From assembly GCA_051883455.1 (NCBI GenBank), contig JBJETT010000009.1, positions 124,001 to 188,000 of the forward strand: a stretch of 64,000 nucleotides of DNA, given 5' to 3'. This document shows positions 59,244 through 64,000 of the stretch, one piece after another. The notes below the pieces were generated by a model, which saw only the letters and a list, made by a program, of their open reading frames with translations, was not told the DNA's origin and did no database searches. The DNA comes from HGM11368 sp051883455 (GTDB lineage Bacteria; Bacillota; Clostridia; Christensenellales; UBA3700). The position numbers and the translations under genes were made by a program. Each line of letters begins with the position of its first letter. The first letter of the stretch is position 1.

Positions 59244-60197
59244 TTATTTTGTAAAGCTTACTTGTATACTAACGGTCTTACCGCCTGCAGCATCATCTAC
59301 CGCATGTCCATCAAGCCATACATATACGGTAACGGTCTTTGTAGCATTTGCTGCGAAAGAAATGGTTTCTTCCATCGTTCTATACATACCATCTTCTTTT
59401 CCACTTTCAGCAGAACCACTAACGATAAATACGTCTTTATCAGCAGCTGCAATAGAAGTAAAGGTGTTGCCAGGTACGTTAAGTGCAGTATATGTAGCAG
59501 CAGCAGCATTAGTTATTCCCGTATATTCCTTCTCGGTACCAGCGCCACTAGCAGTTTTCCAAGTCTGATCTGTTACAATTTCACCATTTTCATCAACGAG
59601 TCCCGTACCACCATATTTATAAGTTGTACCATACCAAGTAGAATCTCCCACCTTTGCGCCAGTATCATCATAATCAGTCACTTGGAATACTACTCTAACG
59701 CCCTTCAACGCCGCCAAATTTGCCGCATTGTTATCAACTTTTATTTGTGTTTTCATCTTTACTGCATTTTGTACGGTTCCATCGCCGACTTTGATTTGGA
59801 AAGAAGTAATAGCAAATCCTTGAGTTGCTTGACTCAAAGTAGCATATTTGTTAGCCGTACCAGTAGTTGTATACCATTTGTTCGTTCCCATAGTAGGCAC
59901 TACATCGGCAGTTGCTCCTGGTGCCGCATATTTATTAGCCGCATCCAATGCAAAACTTGGAGATACTGGGGAGATACCACCACCCAATCCGTTTGCGATA
60001 TCAATAGTATCACCAGCTGGCGCCCAAGCAGAATTATCTACTACATTTATAACAAAGTCTTTGGATGCTTGAACCGTCATAGTACCAGTGATTGCATTTT
60101 GTCCTTGCGCAGAGAACCATGCGAAGGTTGCTGTACTAAGTGCTACAACTACTACTACGATCATAGCAATTGTGCTAAGTAACATACTTTTTTTCAT
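59244..60197 (-). CDS. TasA-like fibre subunit with SipW-type signal peptide
   Basis: A 317-residue exported protein. The signal peptide (KK, hydrophobic residues 6-20) ends in STATFAWFSAQGQNAITG, the textbook cleavage region of TasA/camelysin substrates of SipW. The mature protein is Ala/Thr/Gly-rich and beta-rich (GFAITSFQIKVGD, VRVVFQVTDYDD, KTVTVYVWLDGHA, VSIQVSFTK); the closing V-Y-V-W-L-x-G strand recalls TasA-type folds. AAAGGAG precedes the ATG. As the first structural gene after the EAL-protein gene, adjacent to a peptidase gene and followed by a stabilising-type hairpin, it is the best candidate for the major fibre subunit. Similarity to TasA is by signal and layout; fold is inferred. 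Confidence 0.8.
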   Translation of the reverse strand: MKKSMLLSTIAMIVVVVVALSTATFAWFSAQGQNAITGTMTVQASKDFVINVVDNSAWAPAGDTIDIANGLGGGISPVSPSFALDAANKYAAPGATADVVPTMGTNKWYTTTGTANKYATLSQATQGFAITSFQIKVGDGTVQNAVKMKTQIKVDNNAANLAALKGVRVVFQVTDYDDTGAKVGDSTWYGTTYKYGGTGLVDENGEIVTDQTWKTASGAGTEKEYTGITNAAAATYTALNVPGNTFTSIAAADKDVFIVSGSAESGKEDGMYRTMEETISFAANATKTVTVYVWLDGHAVDDAAGGKTVSIQVSFTK

Positions 60198-60298
60198 AAT
60201 TTTTTCTCCTTTTTTTGTTTTTTATAACATTTTGACTTTCGCCCACAGAGCAATGCTCTGCTACCGTCTATTGGGTTCGGTCAACTTGTTCCTTGTTG
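60198..60298. other. Leader of the TasA-like gene
   Basis: Contains AAAGGAG before the ATG, a TATAAA-like box near 60217 and a perfect CAGAGC-AAT-GCTCTG hairpin at 60246-60260. No convincing -35 box is seen, so transcription may come from the EAL-protein promoter. Confidence 0.4.
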
Positions 60299-60424
60299 CT
60301 CTCGCACCATATCTACTTCGCAATACGGTGTCGAGTTTGTGGGTGCGTTCGGTCACATACGCTCAGTATGCTCCCTCACGCCGTCCTCACTCTCCTTGTC
60401 TTGCTCGCACCTATGGCGCGAGAG
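60299..60424 (-). repeat. 126-nt structured element, copy E
   Basis: Ends CTCTCGCACCATA / TATGGCGCGAGAG (12 of 13 pair), interior hairpin CATAC-TGAGC-GTATG. Confidence 0.8.
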
Positions 60425-60580
60425 GAGCGTTGTTAGGCTAGTTTGGTTATTTGCGTTCTCCTCGCCTAACTCGCACCTATGCCGTGAGAGGGTGGTTGTT
60501 AGGCTGATTTGATTATTCGCGTTCTCCTTGTCTTGCTCGCACCTATGGCGCGAGAGGAGATTTAGTTAGCAGATTTAGTC
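60425..60580. repeat. Two tandem half copies of the structured element
   Basis: Segments 60453-60490 and 60519-60556 each repeat only the last 38 bases of copy E (GCGTTCTCC ... TCGCACCTATG(C/G)CG(T/C)GAGAG), separated by a TTAGGCT(A/G)(G/A)TTTG(G/A)TTATT unit, as if one end had been duplicated without the other. Confidence 0.65.
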
Positions 60581-60605
60581 GTACTCCCAAAGGATAGATT
60601 ATATG

Positions 60606-60663
60606 CAATCCCTCCGTCTCGCCTTTCGGCGAGCCACCTCCCTTTGCACAAAGGAGGATTTTT
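60606..60663 (+). repeat. CAATCCC/CCCTTTG palindromic repeat 4
   Basis: Inner stem TCTCGCC/GGCGAGC-type, outer hairpin CCTCCCTTTG-CAC-AAAGGAGG followed by ATTTTTC. A GAGATTGCCGCG ... CGCAATGACA palindrome follows at 60670-60730. Confidence 0.75.
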
Positions 60664-60756
60664 CTATTGCTTGAGATTGCCGCGTCGTTTCACTCCTTTG
60701 CTTTCGCAAAATGTGCACAACGCAATGACACACTACTTGGTCGGTGTCCTACACCG

Positions 60757-60837
60757 TTTGACGGTGGAGATGCGAGTTAGACAACCCTTCCACCACCTTC
60801 GGTGGTCCCCCTTCCCTTGCACAGGGACGGCTTTTTA
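60757..60837 (+). repeat. Truncated structured element fused to palindromic repeat 5
   Basis: TTTGACGGTGGAGATGCGAGTTAGAC (start of copies C and D, 60757-60782) is interrupted by a CAACCCTTCC repeat with inner stem CACC/GGTG and outer hairpin CCCTTG-CA-CAGGG followed by ACGGCTTTTT. It lies 2 bases before the end of the EAL-protein gene. Confidence 0.7.
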
Positions 60838-61515
60838 GACACCTGTTATATTAGAAAGTTTTTTGCGTGGCTTAACTATCGCCGTGCCCGACAAGGTGTT
60901 GATACCGAGTTGGTAGAACATATCGAGGTTGTTGTCGTCATTGACGTTGGACACAGCCAACTTGATATTTTGGGTGTCGGCGATATGTTTGACCATTGCC
61001 AATACTCCTTGGTTGCCACTGTTGTAGTATCTATAGTCGAGTAGGAAGTATTGTGCGGGATATTTGGTGAGTAGCTCAATAGGCGCGCGGGCTATGCCCT
61101 CTATCATTATCTTGGCGCCCTTGCGGAGCAAGTAGTTGAGTGCCATCATTGCGTCCTTCTCGCCCATCTTCTCCAATTGGTAGATGTCGAAACACATAAT
61201 GAGGTTGTCTGCTATATAACCGCCCAGCCTCTGAACGTTGCCTTCTTCGAGCAAGCGAGAGGATAGCTTGTAGATAAATTGAACGTGAGGGAACTTGACC
61301 GCGTCCTTCTGGAATTGACCGAGAGCAATAAAATTAAGTGCTTCAATACGCTTGCTGGATTGCGCACCCACGGCGTATTGCCACGGATACAACTTGCCCA
61401 GCACTTCGTCTTCAAGCACTTGCCATACTTCTACATAGGCAAGAGCGGTCGTGCCTGTGTAAAACGGATTATAGAAATATGTTATCGGTTTGATAGCCGA
61501 TTTCTTAACTGCCAT
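60835..61515 (-). CDS. Degenerate EAL-domain protein
   Basis: A 226-residue cytoplasmic protein that can be aligned along an EAL cyclic-di-GMP phosphodiesterase fold: YFYNPFYTGTTALAYVEVWQVLEDE (positions of YQPI...EALLRW), a central MCFDIYQLEK (position of the E-TE strand), KIMIEGIARAPIELL (position of DDFGTG), FLLDYRYYN (position of IKID), LAVSNVND (position of AEGVE) and GINTLSGTAIVKPRKKL (position of QGY-KP). None of the metal-binding or catalytic residues is preserved, including EAL itself, so it should be a ligand or protein sensor, not an enzyme. The ATG at 61515 (GGGGGAC upstream) is preferred to an upstream TTG. It heads the fibre operon, suggesting control of surface-fibre production. 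Assignment is by pattern; no search was done. Confidence 0.68.
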   Translation of the reverse strand: MAVKKSAIKPITYFYNPFYTGTTALAYVEVWQVLEDEVLGKLYPWQYAVGAQSSKRIEALNFIALGQFQKDAVKFPHVQFIYKLSSRLLEEGNVQRLGGYIADNLIMCFDIYQLEKMGEKDAMMALNYLLRKGAKIMIEGIARAPIELLTKYPAQYFLLDYRYYNSGNQGVLAMVKHIADTQNIKLAVSNVNDDNNLDMFYQLGINTLSGTAIVKPRKKLSNITGV

Positions 61516-61563
61516 ATTGTCCCCCAATGCAAAAACGACGTCCTAAATCATTTTTGTATTGTT

Positions 61564-61592
61564 ATTTTAATACAATTTTAATCTTATGTCAA
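61564..61592 (-). promoter_or_regulatory. Promoter of the fibre operon
   Basis: Minus strand perfect TTGACA (61587-61592), 17 bases, TAAAAT (61564-61569). The leader of about 45 nt carries AGGACGTC and TTGGGGGA, as in the adhesin unit leader. Confidence 0.75.
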
Positions 61593-61957
61593 TACCCTTT
61601 TTTATTTTATGTAATATTTTGCCATATTTTTAACGATTTTCGGAGGTTTTTGGGTGTTTTTAGCGGTTTTTTAAGTGAGTTTCTCGCTACCGATTTTTGG
61701 GGTTTTTGTCGACACGTATCGAGTTTTCGGGGTGCAAAATATCGCCACTCAAAAAATTGTTCAAATTTTGTTCAAGTCTACGGCGAGCGCGGTATAAGCG
61801 TTTAATGGACATTGACGCGTTGTCATTCCGCTGTGTACATTTTGGTTGAGATTGCCAAGTTACGCTACGCTCCACCGCAATGACATAGGATATTGTTGCA
61901 ATGACGTTATGTGTTGTGTCATTCCGAGGCTTGCGTGCAAGCCGTGGGAATCTCTAT
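61593..61957. repeat. AT-rich spacer, CGACACGTATCG repeat and GTCATTCC palindromes
   Basis: Holds a second copy of the TTTTTGTCGA-ACGTATCGAGTTTT string (61707-61733), a TTGTTCAAATTTTGTTCAA stretch (near 61757), and two palindromes of the GTCATTCC/GCAATGAC type (about 61821-61890 and 61916-61957, the latter with GAGGCTTGCGTGCAAGCCGTG). No gene is supported. Confidence 0.55.
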
Positions 61958-61961
61958 CCTA

Positions 61962-62060
61962 GTCGCTTACCATCACTCCGACTCGATTGCATAGGTTTAT
62001 GCAATCATCGTTTATCGTTTGGCTCGCTCCCTTTTCTACGACCTATTTGTAAACCTGCGG
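61962..62060. repeat. CGTCACTCCGACT element, copy 2
   Basis: Matches 56230-56330 over most of its length, with variation in the TTGCA/TGCAA hairpin loop. It ends directly against structured-element copy F. Confidence 0.6.
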
Positions 62061-62064
62061 CACA

Positions 62065-62191
62065 CTCTCACGCCATATCTACTACGCAATACTGTGTCGA
62101 GTTTGCGGTAGCGTATCGGTCACATACAACAAGTATGCTCCCTTACACTGTCCTCACTCTCCTTGTCTTGCTTGCACCTATGGCGTGAGAG
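62065..62191 (-). repeat. 126-nt structured element, copy F
   Basis: Perfect 13-bp inverted repeat ends CTCTCACGCCATA / TATGGCGTGAGAG and interior hairpin CATAC-TTGTT-GTATG; the best-preserved copy of the first end type. Confidence 0.85.
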
Positions 62192-62241
62192 GAGTTTTAT
62201 TTAGGTAGATTTAGTCGCTGCTCAAAGGATATTATAGAACG

Positions 62242-62293
62242 CAATCCCCCACCCGACTGCCGTCGGGAGCCCCCTTTACACAAAGGGGCCTTT
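62242..62293 (+). repeat. CAATCCC/CCCCTTTG palindromic repeat 6
   Basis: Inner stem CCCGAC/GTCGGG, outer hairpin CCCCTTTA-CAC-AAAGGGG followed by CCTTTATG. A GTCATTCCGAGCG palindrome follows at 62297-62332 and a CCTCCTTTGTGC fragment at 62338. Confidence 0.72.
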
Positions 62294-62432
62294 ATGTTGT
62301 CATTCCGAGCGTAGCGTGGGAATCTCTATCCGTTTGAAGCCTCCTTTGTGCAAAAATGATTTTCCAATTTTTGGCAAAACCTATTTTGCTATCAAGTAAA
62401 ACCCTCTCACGCCGTAATATTCTATCCTTTCC

Positions 62433-62574
62433 CAAAGCACTTTTTGGGTGCGTAGATGCGAGTTAGATGAGGAGAATGCGGCTTTGTGCAGGGAGCATAC
62501 TCCTTGTATGTGACCAAACAAAACGTAAATTCGACAAAATATAACGACGTATATACGCCCCCAAAAAGTGCTTT
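62433..62574 (+). repeat. 142-nt structured element, copy G, with a third type of ends
   Basis: Ends CAAAGCACTTTTTGGG / CCCAAAAAGTGCTTTG (16 bp perfect, continuing as TGCGTA/TACGCC). The interior GATGCGAGTTAGATGAGGAGAA, CATAC-TCCTT-GTATG and CGACAAAATATAACGACG is that of the family. It stops eight bases before the -35 box of the next promoter. Confidence 0.8.
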
Positions 62575-62581
62575 GAAGGTA

Positions 62582-62610
62582 TTGACAAAGAAAAAAAACA
62601 ATATTATAAT
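62582..62610 (+). promoter_or_regulatory. Strong consensus promoter of the final lipoprotein gene
   Basis: Perfect TTGACA (62582-62587), 17-base A-rich spacer, perfect TATAAT (62605-62610). With AGGAGG at 62635-62640 before the ATG, this gene should be highly expressed. Confidence 0.88.
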
Positions 62611-62645
62611 AAGGATACTAATACAAATAACTTTAGGAGGTTATT

Positions 62646-64000
62646 ATGATGAAAAAATCAAAATGGTTGTCAATCATCGCGATCGTTCTCGTCGTGGCTT
62701 GCATGGCTACTTTGTTTGTCGGCTGTAAAGACAAAGACACTGACAAAGACAAAGACCAAAAACCAGATGATACCAACGTTGTAGACGTAAACGACGTGTT
62801 TGACAAGGTTATTACCGGATATGCTAAGGCTGTAGGCGAAGATTCCGCTTTCTCCGCGTTCAACTTTGCTACTAAGCTCAACGTGTCCGCACAAGAAGAG
62901 GGCAAAGCCGCTAAAAACTACACTGTAGAATTTAAGCTCGGTCTTGACCTCGTTAAGTCTCTTGCAGAAGGCAAAGGCGACAACGGTCTTGTAATTGATA
63001 TCAAAGAAGGCAACAACCAAGCTTTCTACTTCAACTACAAGAACAACTATGGCACTGGATACGAGGCTTACAACAGTCTTGCTTTTATGCAAGTTGGCGA
63101 CAAGAAGTTCAACATCAAGGCTATCGACGTTGCTCAAACCGTAAAAGAGCAATTTGAGAAGGCTAACATCAAAATCAATCCAGACCCAAGCGGAACCAAC
63201 CCTGAGACCGGTGAAGACATCTACGATTGCAACCCTATCCTCGACGATGAGATTGCTGCCGTAGCTGAGCAAATCGGTGGTTACATCAAGATGGCTGCAC
63301 TCGCTGCTTCCAACCCTACTTTGACCGATACCGCTTGCTCTTTTGAAATCAACCTCGGTACCCTTCTCGACCCAACCGACCCAGACGGTGTAGGCGCTAT
63401 CGTTGAAGGTTTCGCACCTACAGCTGCTCCTTACCTCGCTGCTCTTGGTATCGACCTCGACCTCGGCGAACTCGCTGACATTCTCCCTGCTCTCGCAATC
63501 AAGTTTAACTTTGATTTCGACAACACCGGAAAGGTTACGCGCGCTGATGCAGAAATCGTTATCCCTGCTAAGAACGTGGTTGTTAAGAATACCAGCGGTG
63601 GCAAGTTGCTCGATATCACCATCCCTAACAAGCTCACTGCAAAAGTTGAAGTTGCAAACTTCGTTGTCAACGGCGCTAACTTCTCTTTGCCAAACAGCAA
63701 ATTCTACGATGGTAAAGCTATCAACGCTATTGACCTCAGCGTAGCTGCTAAGATCAACGTTAAGAAACCTATCAATATGAGCATCGCAGGCGCTGTAAAC
63801 CTCAATATCCCTGCACACGAATATACCCTCAAAGCCGACCTGTCTATCGACCCAACCGCTTTGCTCGGCGTAGACTTCGTTGACGCTCAAGGCAACTTCG
63901 CTATCGGCAACTTGCTCGACGCTTTGCTCGGTAGTGCAACCCAAGACCCAGCAATCGGCTTCATCGACGCAAGCATGACCTACGTAGAAGAAGGCGTAAC
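62646..64000 (+). CDS. Putative lipoprotein, C-terminus beyond window
   Basis: At least 451 residues, still open at the window edge. A KK-hydrophobic signal ends in a lipobox LFVGC near residue 25, followed by a Lys/Asp-rich linker (DKDTDKDKDQKPDD) as in many surface lipoproteins. The mature part alternates amphipathic strands (NYTVEFKLGLDLVKSL, FEINLGTLLDP, KINVKKPINMSIAGAVNLNIP) in a way that suggests a long beta-sheet or lipid-transfer-like fold, but I recognise no family. Codon use is strongly biased (CTC, GTT, GCT), different from the adhesin genes and consistent with high expression. Two in-frame ATGs lie next to each other (62646, 62649); the strong AGGAGG fits either. Confidence 0.8.
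   Translation, partial: MMKKSKWLSIIAIVLVVACMATLFVGCKDKDTDKDKDQKPDDTNVVDVNDVFDKVITGYAKAVGEDSAFSAFNFATKLNVSAQEEGKAAKNYTVEFKLGLDLVKSLAEGKGDNGLVIDIKEGNNQAFYFNYKNNYGTGYEAYNSLAFMQVGDKKFNIKAIDVAQTVKEQFEKANIKINPDPSGTNPETGEDIYDCNPILDDEIAAVAEQIGGYIKMAALAASNPTLTDTACSFEINLGTLLDPTDPDGVGAIVEGFAPTAAPYLAALGIDLDLGELADILPALAIKFNFDFDNTGKVTRADAEIVIPAKNVVVKNTSGGKLLDITIPNKLTAKVEVANFVVNGANFSLPNSKFYDGKAINAIDLSVAAKINVKKPINMSIAGAVNLNIPAHEYTLKADLSIDPTALLGVDFVDAQGNFAIGNLLDALLGSATQDPAIGFIDASMTYVEEGV

Noticed and set aside
60835..61515. Active c-di-GMP phosphodiesterase
   Set aside because: EAL and all metal-binding and catalytic residues are replaced.
49499..62574. CRISPR array
   Set aside because: Repeats are dispersed, of several kinds, in both orientations, without regular spacers or cas genes.
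49499..62574. IS elements behind the inverted-repeat units
   Set aside because: No transposase fragment is visible and no target-site duplication could be seen around the copies; a non-autonomous element remains possible but unproven.
1..64000. tRNA and rRNA genes
   Set aside because: Read for the conserved T-arm string and for rRNA landmarks; none found.

Overview
The window looks like chromosomal DNA of an uncultured, probably gut- or animal-associated low-to-mid-GC member of Bacillota (Clostridia-like). Grounds: class III glutamine synthetase, PlsY, Bacillota-style promoters (TTGACA-17/18-TATAAT) and AGGAGG ribosome binding sites, SipW/TasA-type secreted subunits, a YDG/GLUG-type giant adhesin, and short palindromic intergenic repeats of a kind seen in gut Clostridia. 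TGA is used as stop (several ATGA overlaps), so the code is standard. The taxon is an inference; no rRNA or tRNA gene was found.

The first 25 kb is mostly core metabolism. A partial lipoprotein and plsY are followed by an unusually compact alaS behind glnN, a MacB/FtsX-type ABC exporter, an SDR reductase, and a glycolytic operon (pgk, a small membrane protein, tpiA, gpmI, thioesterase). Next come an iron alcohol dehydrogenase/GH27 alpha-galactosidase operon, an ECF sigma-factor operon with membrane and lipoprotein partners, a cell-wall/repair cluster (amidase, polysaccharide deacetylase, MGMT, pseudouridine synthase), and a GH20 hexosaminidase preceded by a DnaA-box palindrome.

From 24.9 to 61.5 kb lies one coherent surface-structure locus, all on the minus strand. 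In transcription order it encodes a catalytically dead EAL-domain protein, a TasA-like subunit, a SipW-type signal peptidase, a membrane-anchored McrB-like AAA+ ATPase, a single-pass exported protein, a nuclease-less McrC/DUF2357-like protein with a huge acidic coiled-coil tail, a second SipW-type peptidase and two more SipW-type substrates (one with leucine-rich repeats), then a strong terminator. A second unit with its own promoter encodes a further SipW-type substrate and a 7,882-residue adhesin. The working model is a fibre/adhesin secretion and assembly system in which a McrBC-derived ATPase pair has been recruited to the membrane, possibly under cyclic-di-GMP-type control. This is the best candidate for an undescribed system.

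The gaps between these genes are packed with repeats. The most notable is a family of about 126-nt elements whose terminal inverted repeats and internal hairpin change in sequence but keep pairing, which suggests a selected structure. The window ends inside a strongly promoted plus-strand lipoprotein.
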